Notes under the pieces: generated by a model
Seen by the model: only the letters and a program-made list of their open reading frames with translations
Databases searched by the model: none
What the model was told of the DNA's origin: nothing
Shown here: piece by piece, positions 1-5,781 of the stretch
Layout of the letters: each line of letters begins with the position of its first letter
How positions within the stretch are numbered: position 1 is the first letter of the stretch
Assembly (NCBI GenBank): GCA_029934875.1
Contig: JAOZLK010000289.1
Location: forward strand, 1-6,238
Length of the DNA stretch: 6,238 nucleotides
Direction of reading: 5' to 3'
Source of the DNA: Bacteroidales bacterium
Lineage (GTDB): Bacteria > Bacteroidota > Bacteroidia > Bacteroidales > GCA-2748055
Program-made: the position numbers and the translations under genes

Positions 1-723
1 GTGAGAAGTGAAGATGAAAAGAAAGCTGATGAATGGTTGTTCAAGGACCGGGAGAAAATCAGGATTGAGAATAACGGGACCATGTATATTAAAGAAAAGG
101 GAGAACTTTATCTTTCGAAAAAAACATACAGGCAAATAAGCCAGGGAGAACCGGGAGTATATCATTTTTCAGAATCTGATGGAGCCAGGGTCCTGAGGAC
201 CGGTTTCTCCAGCAGATACCTGCCACTACTCCTGGAAGGAGCCATTACTGAGTATCACTCCAACGGCAATGTAAAATCCATCTCCCAGTACAGTGATAAT
301 CAATTGATTTCCAATCAGAATTGGTTAAGAAACGGGGATCGGTACATCGATTCCATCTTCTATTCGGCCGACCAGGAACCGGAGTACAAAATGGGACCGG
401 AGTTCTTCCACAAATACCTCCTTCAGAATCTTTACAACTCGGATATTGACCTGACCCAAATCCAGGATGTGGTGGAACTGGGATGGGTGGTTATGGAAAA
501 TGGCAAGATGGAAGGGATCATCACCCTGTCAGGGAAATCCTTACAACTGAATCAATTTATCGTAAATACAGTTGCCGAAATGCCTGGAGATTGGCAACCT
601 GCCATGCTGGATGGACGGGCTGTGCGATATTTTATATCCGTTCCCCTGAATTTTCAGCAGCTTGAAATCTCTTTCCAGGAGCTGGAGCTCTCCTCGGGAA
701 CCCTGCACTACAACAGGTACTGA
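1..723 (+). CDS. TonB C-terminal-like protein with MORN-type repeat (5'-partial)
   Basis: Open from the first base of the window to a TGA at 721-723. GTG is the first codon, but the coincidence with the edge makes a truncated N-terminus more likely than a real start. The visible 240 residues show a MORN_2/YwqK-like segment around 80-125, with the repeat pattern GAITEYHSNGNVKS followed by YSDNQLISNQNWLRNGDR. A TonB C-terminal-like fold follows at about 130-218: an EFFHKYLLQNL helix, then VVELGWVVMENGKMEGI, then the MPGDWQPAMLDGRAVRYFISVPLNF-type end, matching the usual 'MP.W.P...G..V...I.IPI.F' ending of TonB-C domains. No membrane anchor or proline-rich linker is visible, so a canonical energy transducer cannot be claimed; in this phylum such domains also occur in envelope proteins of unknown role. 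It converges on the fucosidase gene with only 8 bp between the stop codons. Domain assignment is fairly secure; function is unknown. Confidence 0.7.
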   Translation: MRSEDEKKADEWLFKDREKIRIENNGTMYIKEKGELYLSKKTYRQISQGEPGVYHFSESDGARVLRTGFSSRYLPLLLEGAITEYHSNGNVKSISQYSDNQLISNQNWLRNGDRYIDSIFYSADQEPEYKMGPEFFHKYLLQNLYNSDIDLTQIQDVVELGWVVMENGKMEGIITLSGKSLQLNQFIVNTVAEMPGDWQPAMLDGRAVRYFISVPLNFQQLEISFQELELSSGTLHYNRY

Positions 724-731
724 TCACATTT

Positions 732-2072
732 CTACCTCAGCGTCAGTTTGATAATTGTATCAATGGCTTTCACCTTCTCCGGGGGTATGGTAAGGACCAG
801 TCCGGAAGTGCCCTTCTTCACTTTTATGTCCACCTTTGATCCATCGTCGAAAAACAGTGCCGATTTTATCTTGGGAAGGTAGCCTTCAATCTCGATTGAG
901 CCTTCACCCGGATCAAGCACATGTACATATACTACATCGCCCTTCTGTGTAAGCGCCCCCCACTCTTGAGGTTTTACAGCTCCCCCACGGGTTCCGTAAA
1001 CAGCTTCACCGTAGGTTTCCAGCCACTGCCCGATAGCCATCAAAGTATCCACATTTTCGGGTTGAATCTTCCCGTTGGGCATGGGTCCTGTATTCAGCAG
1101 GAAGTTGGCTCCATAGCCTGCGGATCTGACCATGGTGTGGACTAAGGTCTCAACCGACTTATAATTCTGATCCACAAGGTTAAATCCCCAGGATCCGTTC
1201 ATGGTTTCGCACATCTCAAGGGGCACCTCCGTGGAAACACCGGTATTGTTGAATCCCATAGAGTTCTCTCCCGGCAGGTCACGTTCAAACATCATAAAAT
1301 CTTCACCTGGATAAGGCATTTTATGATGGTTGCTCCCAATCAAAGCTCCGGGCTGGTGTTTATGAATCAGGGAATAAGTCTCCGCCAAACGCCAGTCGGC
1401 ATCGGGTTTGTCCCACATACCATCAAACCATATGCCCCCGATCTCTCCATACTGGGTCAGAAGCTCGGTCAGCTGGGTATTCATGTAATCGATGTACTTA
1501 TCCCAGTCTCCTTCTGTTGACCGGCCCTCAATGTCATTTCCCGTTCGGCCCTGTGGAACATAATCGGGATGGTGCCAGTCCAGCTGGGAATGATAGAAAA
1601 ACAGTTTTATCCCCTGCCTGTCGCATTCTTCCTTCAACAAGCCAATCACATCCTGGCCATAGGGGGTGGCATCCACGATATTGTAGTCGCTCACCTTTGA
1701 ATCGTACATGGCAAAGCCGTCGTGGTGTTTGCTGGTAATGGTGATGTATTTCATTCCTGCCTTCTTCACCATGGAAACCCACTCTTTTGCATCAAATTGA
1801 GTAGGGTTGAAGAAACCTGGCAATTTTTCATACTGTTGAAGGGGAATGTTCTTCTGACTCATGATCCATTCGGCAATACCCTGGTCACCACCTCCACCCA
1901 TGATGGAGTAGACGCCCCAGTGCACGAATAGTCCGTATTTATTATCCTGGAACCATTCACGATTATCCAGATTTTCCTGTGTTGGCACATATCCTTCCTG
2001 GGCAAAGAGACTGAAGCTGAGGCAAAGCATCAGAAGGCTGGTAATTGCGGTGCTAAAGGTCTTGGTTTTCAT
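732..2072 (-). CDS. Secreted alpha-L-fucosidase, GH29
   Basis: Predicted to hydrolyse terminal alpha-L-fucose from glycans by the retaining mechanism of family GH29, outside the cytoplasm. The ATG at 2072 is chosen because it opens directly onto a Sec signal peptide (MKTKTFSTAITSLLMLC, hydrophobic core, likely cleavage after SLFA at residue 24). An upstream in-frame TTG at 2093 would only add seven polar residues. From the ATG the protein is 446 residues, the usual size for a catalytic barrel plus a C-terminal beta-sandwich. Family motifs are FVHWG (about 49-53), AEWI (67-70), KHHDGFAMY (115-123), FYHSQLDWHHPDY (159-171) and GGIWFDGMW (212-220). Asp217 in WFDG is the expected nucleophile. The general acid is not assigned; Glu263, Glu269 and the Glu residues of PLEMCETMNGSWGF (about 284-297) are candidates. 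Residues from about 370 look like the beta-sandwich. It is divergent from the sulfatase, suggesting shared control and a fucose-containing, perhaps sulfated, substrate. Linkage preference and GH29 subfamily cannot be read from the sequence. Confidence 0.95.
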   Translation of the reverse strand: MKTKTFSTAITSLLMLCLSFSLFAQEGYVPTQENLDNREWFQDNKYGLFVHWGVYSIMGGGGDQGIAEWIMSQKNIPLQQYEKLPGFFNPTQFDAKEWVSMVKKAGMKYITITSKHHDGFAMYDSKVSDYNIVDATPYGQDVIGLLKEECDRQGIKLFFYHSQLDWHHPDYVPQGRTGNDIEGRSTEGDWDKYIDYMNTQLTELLTQYGEIGGIWFDGMWDKPDADWRLAETYSLIHKHQPGALIGSNHHKMPYPGEDFMMFERDLPGENSMGFNNTGVSTEVPLEMCETMNGSWGFNLVDQNYKSVETLVHTMVRSAGYGANFLLNTGPMPNGKIQPENVDTLMAIGQWLETYGEAVYGTRGGAVKPQEWGALTQKGDVVYVHVLDPGEGSIEIEGYLPKIKSALFFDDGSKVDIKVKKGTSGLVLTIPPEKVKAIDTIIKLTLR

Positions 2073-2164
2073 GGTACTAAAATGGTTTATCAATGTGGAT
2101 TAAAAAGATTAGCTGAAGTTACTGCAAAATAATATATTTATTGTTTCGAAACCAAGAACTTAGC
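2073..2164. promoter_or_regulatory. Divergent promoter region between fucosidase and sulfatase
   Basis: This 92-bp A/T-rich spacer separates two divergent start codons and must carry, or lie next to, both promoters. For the minus-strand fucosidase, TTG at 2155-2153 is followed after 20 bp by TTATTTTG at 2132-2125. This is one mismatch from the Bacteroidota -7 element TAnnTTTG, and the spacing from the -33 TTG is right; it would give a leader of about 45 nt. For the sulfatase, TATATTTA (2133-2140) is one mismatch from the same -7 consensus, but no convincing -33 element was found. The two candidates abut, so the promoters may compete. Neither gene has a recognisable Shine-Dalgarno sequence. 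Confidence 0.4.
2143..2152. promoter_or_regulatory. Candidate operator palindrome GTTTCGAAAC
   Basis: A perfect 10-bp inverted repeat with a central CG lies between the divergent fucosidase and sulfatase genes, 12 bp before the sulfatase ATG. It sits in the gap between the candidate -33 and -7 elements of the fucosidase promoter. A bound repressor there could block both genes. Palindromes with a central CG are typical of LacI-family operators, but no such regulator is in the window, and a 10-bp palindrome in A/T-rich DNA can arise by chance. Confidence 0.3.
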
Positions 2165-3781
2165 ATGAAAGTTAACAAAGCCTTCATTCCTGTATTAACA
2201 GCCATGTTTCTGATAACAGGCTGTGCTCCTGCCATGGAAAAACCTAACATCGTATTTATCCTGGCCGACGACATGGGACATTCGGACCTGGGATGCTACG
2301 GCGCGGAGATTCTTGAAACGCCCAATATTGACCAGCTGGCAGAAAATGGTCTTCGCTTCACAAACTTCTATAATACGGGTCGTTGCTGGCCCACCCGGAC
2401 CAGTTTAATGTCGGGGTATTATCCCCACCAGGTCTTGTCCGACCCTATCCAGGGAGTGGACTTTAAAAATGGTCTTTTCAGACCAGTAAATGAAAGCTGG
2501 TTGCCTGCCCTTTTGAAGAATCATGGTTACAGCAGCTATCACTCGGGCAAATGGCACCTTTTCAGAAGGGCTCCGGAGCATCATGAAATGAGCCAGGAGG
2601 AAGTTGGCTTTGAGCATTCATACAGAACTCAGGATGGAAGGCACCTTCGTCCCCGCCTCCTGATAGAGGATGGTGATACTATTCCTGTACCTGGCCCGGA
2701 ATATGAATATGAGGCATCCAGGGCCATCGTGGATCATGCCATCAAATACCTTGAAGAACATCACGAAAAGAAGACAAATGAACCCTTCTTTGAATACATA
2801 GCATTTATTGCACCCCATTTTCCACTGCAGGCCCTGCAAAGTGACATTGACATGTACAGGGAGAAATTCATGCTTGGATGGGATGAATTAAGGGTTTACC
2901 GGGCCGAGAACCGGGAGGTCATGGGCTTCGACTCTCATGTAGTAAATGCGCTGGAACCAGAACGTTTTGCACCCTGGAACCTCACAGAGGAGGAGCTGGT
3001 GGCCCAGATTGACAAATCAGAAACCGGCAGGGCCATTCCCTGGGAAGCGTTAAGCAGGCCTCAACAGGAATTCCAGGCCACTAAAATGGCCATCCATGCA
3101 GCCATGATCACCCGAATGGACAGAGAGGTTGGCCGTTATGTGAAAGCTCTGAAGGATATGGGTTATCTCGATAACACCATAATCTTTTTCTGCTCCGACA
3201 ATGGGGCCAGCACAGAGCAGATGAACCGGGCTGACAAACATACCCCGAGCTCAGAACCTGGCTCAGCCGATTCTTATATCTGCCTGGGGCCAGGCTGGTC
3301 CACAGCCGCCAATACTCCTTTCAGACTGCACAAGACCTGGTTACATGAGGGCGGAATTGCCACACCCCTGGTGGTCCACTGGCCAGCAGGTATCAGGGAT
3401 AAAAACAACTTCAGGGACATGCCCTCTCATATTATCGATATTGCTCCCACCATGCTGGAACTTGCCGGCGGAGACCCCGGGGAACTTAAGGGTCAGTTTG
3501 AGGCACCCGGTATCAGCCTTGTACCTTTTCTGAACGAGGACAAAAAGACAGACCGGCCTCCCCTCTTTTTCAACCACGAGCAAAAGAAAGCATTGAGACA
3601 TGGCGACTGGAAAATTGCCACCATCGAGGCGGACGGAACCTGGGAATTGTATAAGCTGGCAACAGACCGGGGAGAAACCCACAACCTTGCGGATGAAAAC
3701 CCCGAGAAGCTTGATGAGCTTGTGGGTTTGTGGGAGGCTCAAAGAGATGAGATCGTTCAGCAAATCAGGGTCGACAAATAA
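2165..3781 (+). CDS. Lipoprotein sulfatase, type I (S1, FGly-dependent)
   Basis: Predicted to remove sulfate esters from a glycan, using a formylglycine made from a cysteine after translation. The start is ATG 2165: it gives a lipoprotein leader with lipobox LITGC (Cys20), whereas the in-frame TTG at 2141 would prepend eight polar residues and cover the candidate operator. The product is 538 residues, normal for the family. Visible motifs are NIVFILADDMGHSD (about 28-41; Asp35 and Asp36 expected calcium ligands), GRCWPTRTSLMSG (72-84; Cys74 to be converted, Arg78), GKWHL (128-132), APHFPLQ (216-222), CSDNGAS (343-349; Asp345 and Asn346 calcium ligands) and FRLHKTWLHEGG (386-397; Lys390 active site). 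The long segment between APHFP and the MITRMDREVGR helix, including GWDELR, resembles AtsA-like arylsulfatases, perhaps subfamily S1_4; this is from memory. The activation motif is CxPTR rather than the common CxPSR. The UroD-like gene follows after 24 bp, so co-transcription is likely. The sulfate position cut is unknown. Confidence 0.94.
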   Translation: MKVNKAFIPVLTAMFLITGCAPAMEKPNIVFILADDMGHSDLGCYGAEILETPNIDQLAENGLRFTNFYNTGRCWPTRTSLMSGYYPHQVLSDPIQGVDFKNGLFRPVNESWLPALLKNHGYSSYHSGKWHLFRRAPEHHEMSQEEVGFEHSYRTQDGRHLRPRLLIEDGDTIPVPGPEYEYEASRAIVDHAIKYLEEHHEKKTNEPFFEYIAFIAPHFPLQALQSDIDMYREKFMLGWDELRVYRAENREVMGFDSHVVNALEPERFAPWNLTEEELVAQIDKSETGRAIPWEALSRPQQEFQATKMAIHAAMITRMDREVGRYVKALKDMGYLDNTIIFFCSDNGASTEQMNRADKHTPSSEPGSADSYICLGPGWSTAANTPFRLHKTWLHEGGIATPLVVHWPAGIRDKNNFRDMPSHIIDIAPTMLELAGGDPGELKGQFEAPGISLVPFLNEDKKTDRPPLFFNHEQKKALRHGDWKIATIEADGTWELYKLATDRGETHNLADENPEKLDELVGLWEAQRDEIVQQIRVDK

Positions 3782-3805
3782 ACCATCAACTTAAAGCACT
3801 ATTAT

Positions 3806-4921
3806 ATGACATCCAAGGAAAGATTAATGATAGCTCTCAAGGGAGGCAAGCCTGATCGTTTGCCAGCAAGCCTGCACCAGTGGCAGGGATACCACCTGGA
3901 CACATATATGGGTGGCGTCAGCGATCTTGAAGCCTTTAAGCATGTTGGTCTGGATGCCCAGATCCAGTATTTTGAGGATATGGCCCAATTCTGGCTGGTG
4001 GACGCCGATTTCACTAAATTCAATACCTCGACATGGAAGGATATTCCCGAAGTGATCTCGGCCAATCCGGATAAGAGGATCGTGCATCATACCATTGAAA
4101 CTCCCGGTGGAATACTCACCTATAAAACTGCCGGAGACCGCAAGACCACCTGGATCAATGAGTACCTGATCAAGAGGGATGAAGACATCAAGCTGATCAG
4201 GGATTATATGCCGGTGCCAAAACTCAACCTGGCCCCCATTGAAAAGAAATATAATGAGATCGGTGATGATGGCATACTGCGTGGATTTGTATGGGGTGAC
4301 CAGGCTGGATGCTGGCAGCATGCAGCCTGCCTGATGGATATAACAGAACTGATCTACGCGACCTTCGAAAAACCCGACTGGGTTCATGAATTATTGAAGA
4401 TTCTGCTCAACAAAAAATTACAATTTATTGAGTCAATGAAGGGTGCCCGCTTTGACCTGATAGAAACGGGTGGTGGCGCCTCCTCAAGCACACTTGTTTC
4501 ACCCGATTTGCATAAAGAGTTCTGCCTGCCTTATGACAGGACCATGCATAATGCTTTGCACGACCTGGATTTCCTTATTAGCTATCACACCTGCGGTGGT
4601 ACTTTTGGCATAGAGGAACACATCGTTGAAAATGGATGTGATGCCTCTGAAACACTTGCACCTCCCAGTGTGGGAGGAAACCAGGAACCCTGGGAGTTTA
4701 AGAAAAAGGTGGGTGACAGGATTGCCTGTATCGGAGGCGTGGACCAGTACAGTGTACTTACCTCAGGCTCAAAAGAAAAGATCCGCCAGATCACCCAAAA
4801 ATTATTTGAAACGGTTGGTCCGGATGGCGGATATATTTGTGCCGCCTCTGATCACTTCTTTGATACGCCCCCCGAAAACCTTGCCATCTTTGCCAAAGCG
4901 GCGAAGGAATGTATCTACTAG
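3806..4921 (+). CDS. UroD-superfamily protein, corrinoid methyltransferase (MT2)-like
   Basis: A 371-residue soluble protein of the uroporphyrinogen decarboxylase superfamily (COG0407 type) with no signal peptide, so it acts in the cytoplasm. It opens with MTSKERLMIALKGGKPDRLP, the usual 'R..aal.g..pDR.P' entry of this family. It lacks the N-terminal arginine-rich substrate loop of heme-making HemE (the W-x-MRQAGRY type), so it is probably not a heme enzyme. It does have His261-Thr-Cys263 (SYHTCGG) and Cys345 (GGYICAASDH), giving H-x-C-x81-C. This matches in order and approximate spacing the zinc-binding H-x-C-xn-C signature of MtaA/MtbA-type methylcobamide:thiol methyltransferases. FDLIETGGGASSS (216-228) is a further family-like stretch. 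No corrinoid-binding protein or MT1 partner is nearby, so methyl transfer is inferred, not shown. It is 24 bp behind the sulfatase on the same strand, probably in one operon, which suggests a role in using the same substrate. No Shine-Dalgarno is visible. Confidence 0.85.
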   Translation: MTSKERLMIALKGGKPDRLPASLHQWQGYHLDTYMGGVSDLEAFKHVGLDAQIQYFEDMAQFWLVDADFTKFNTSTWKDIPEVISANPDKRIVHHTIETPGGILTYKTAGDRKTTWINEYLIKRDEDIKLIRDYMPVPKLNLAPIEKKYNEIGDDGILRGFVWGDQAGCWQHAACLMDITELIYATFEKPDWVHELLKILLNKKLQFIESMKGARFDLIETGGGASSSTLVSPDLHKEFCLPYDRTMHNALHDLDFLISYHTCGGTFGIEEHIVENGCDASETLAPPSVGGNQEPWEFKKKVGDRIACIGGVDQYSVLTSGSKEKIRQITQKLFETVGPDGGYICAASDHFFDTPPENLAIFAKAAKECIY

Positions 4922-4950
4922 GCTTAGATCCTGGAAGATCCTCAAGTAAA

Positions 4951-5331
4951 TCAGGGCTGAAAAATAAATTTGGGGTCTATTCCTGTGAGAATACGCTTAT
5001 CCAGCGTCCATAACATATGTTTTCCTTCGATTACCGATTGAATGATAATGGCATCCATCAAGCCTATCCCCGATTGAAGAAATCGCTGACTACTTGCATA
5101 ATTAGCTGCCTTGATCATTGAATCCTGCCCAAATTCAGCCCTGGGGAGAATTTGCCAGTATGATTGAATAATATCTTTTTCTTTCTGCATCCTTACCCCA
5201 TAAAGAAGCTCAGCAAAGACTGGCTCGATAGAAAGAGCCATTTGAGATTTTAGTAGAGTCTGAACTGTAGCTTTAAAAGGCTGCTTTTGTTTGAAAAACT
5301 CGATCCAAACTGATGTGTCAATCAGAATCAT
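4951..5331 (-). CDS. vapC: VapC-type PIN-domain ribonuclease toxin
   Basis: A 126-residue PIN-domain protein, typical VapC length, predicted to cleave RNA (in studied VapCs often tRNA or rRNA) with Mg2+ when freed from its antitoxin. All four expected acidic positions are present: Asp5 in MILIDTSVWIEFF, Glu41 in EPVFAELLYG, Asp93 in GIGLMDAIII and Asp111 in WTLDKRI, so the active site appears intact. Its ATG overlaps the TGA of the upstream antitoxin by the 4-bp ATGA, implying translational coupling. It ends 29 bp from the convergent UroD-like gene. The name rests on the PIN fold plus the antitoxin partner; RNA target unknown. Confidence 0.92.
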   Translation of the reverse strand: MILIDTSVWIEFFKQKQPFKATVQTLLKSQMALSIEPVFAELLYGVRMQKEKDIIQSYWQILPRAEFGQDSMIKAANYASSQRFLQSGIGLMDAIIIQSVIEGKHMLWTLDKRILTGIDPKFIFQP

Positions 5332-5543
5332 TGCCTATTATTCATGTTGCGAATATCTTCAGCTGAAAATCCATCCTGAAATTGAATAGGATTCTGGCTC
5401 AGTTTCTCATTAAGGTTTTCAATTCGCTTGGCATATAACCAATCATTTAATGCTTTGATCAGGCTGTCCGTAATATTCTTGCCATCAGTGTACTTCCGAA
5501 CATCACTAATGATCTCATCAGGAATTAGAGCGGTTACTTTCAT
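5328..5543 (-). CDS. vapB: VapB-like antitoxin, probable ribbon-helix-helix
   Basis: A 71-residue protein directly upstream of, and overlapping by 4 bp, the PIN toxin gene, so it is the likely cognate antitoxin and autoregulator. The N-terminus MKVTALIPDEIISDVRKYT followed by NITDSLIKALNDWL fits a ribbon-helix-helix DNA-binding unit: one strand with alternating residues, then two helices. The charged C-terminal half (about 40-71) would be the toxin-binding tail. The ATG at 5543 is preferred over the in-frame ATG at 5621, because the longer form would add 26 tyrosine- and isoleucine-rich residues encoded by the operator-like repeats and would place those repeats inside the gene. Sequence identity is too low-information to name a subfamily from memory; VapB is used for its role. 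Confidence 0.85.
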   Translation of the reverse strand: MKVTALIPDEIISDVRKYTDGKNITDSLIKALNDWLYAKRIENLNEKLSQNPIQFQDGFSAEDIRNMNNRQ

Positions 5544-5559
5544 ATTATACGTTTTATAA

Positions 5560-5593
5560 ATACGATAATAGTATCGTATGCTAATATACGATA
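5560..5593. promoter_or_regulatory. vapBC operator: three ATACGATA half-sites
   Basis: Just upstream of the antitoxin start are three 8-bp elements: ATACGATA at 5560-5567, its exact inverse complement TATCGTAT at 5572-5579 (perfect inverted repeat with a 4-bp spacer), and a third direct copy at 5586-5593. Starts are 12 and 14 bp apart, about one helical turn each, so bound dimers would stack on one face. The first half-site is 16 bp before the antitoxin ATG at 5543. This is where an autoregulating ribbon-helix-helix antitoxin would bind, overlapping the promoter. Confidence 0.65.
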
Positions 5594-5653
5594 TACCAAT
5601 CCCAAAGTCAACTCTTGGCATAAATTTCTATCTCCTAATGTGACCAGTTCAGA

Positions 5654-5669
5654 ATGATCGTACGATCAT
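5654..5669. repeat. 16-bp perfect palindrome with vapBC operator core
   Basis: ATGATCGTACGATCAT is a perfect 16-bp inverted repeat without spacer. Its centre ATCGTACGAT joins ATCGTA and TACGAT, the same 6-mers that form the three half-sites ahead of vapB about 60 bp away. It may be a distal operator for the antitoxin, or an end or target site connected with entry of the module. No protein assignment is possible from sequence. Confidence 0.45.
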
Positions 5670-5781
5670 CTCTGCACGAATTGAGCAAACATCAGGCTTA
5701 AACAAGCAAGAGAAAGAGCTGGGAAAGGAATAACATTGTATTGGATAATATTAATGTTCAGAGAATCTAATACACCCTTTC

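Larger units (their letters stand above)
5544..5781. other. Intergenic region between vapBC and the 5782 gene
   Basis: This 238-bp A/T-rich spacer separates two divergent genes, vapB (-) and the lipoprotein at 5782 (+). It contains the three operator half-sites and the 16-bp palindrome. A short open frame without a usable start (5644-5733, ending TAA) lies inside it and resembles no family I know. The promoter of the 5782 gene should be here; A/T-rich sequence at about 5735-5775 with TTG triplets at 5736 and 5741 is a possible location, but no clear -7 element was found. No RNA gene or terminator hairpin was seen. Confidence 0.5.

Noticed and set aside
2073..2093. Fucosidase start at the TTG at 2093
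   Set aside because: It adds seven polar residues before a signal peptide that begins properly at the ATG at 2072.
2141..2164. Sulfatase start at the TTG at 2141
   Set aside because: It would place polar residues before the lipoprotein leader and run through the candidate operator; the ATG at 2165 fits better.
3341..3763. Antisense open frame of 140 codons within the sulfatase gene
   Set aside because: A shadow of the sulfatase reading frame with no recognisable features.
3824..4387. Long open frame antisense to the UroD-like gene
   Set aside because: It lies wholly inside a clear coding region with family motifs, and its own translation shows no domain; a shadow frame.
3806..4921. Assignment as HemE (heme biosynthesis uroporphyrinogen decarboxylase)
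   Set aside because: The HemE N-terminal arginine-rich substrate motif is missing, while H-x-C...C points to the methyltransferase branch; the sulfatase neighbour also fits poorly with heme synthesis.
4922..4950. Possible terminator between the UroD-like gene and vapC
   Set aside because: Only short repeats (AGATCCT twice, TCAG/CTGA) were seen; no convincing stem-loop with a T-run on either strand.
5544..5621. N-terminal extension of the antitoxin from the upstream ATG at 5621
   Set aside because: The added residues are Tyr/Ile-rich and encoded by the operator-like repeats; the start at 5543 gives a normal antitoxin N-terminus.
5644..5733. Short open frame ending in SGLNKQEKELGKE, possible gene remnant
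   Set aside because: No start codon in frame after the preceding stop, only about 30 codons, it spans the palindrome, and it matches no family I recognise.
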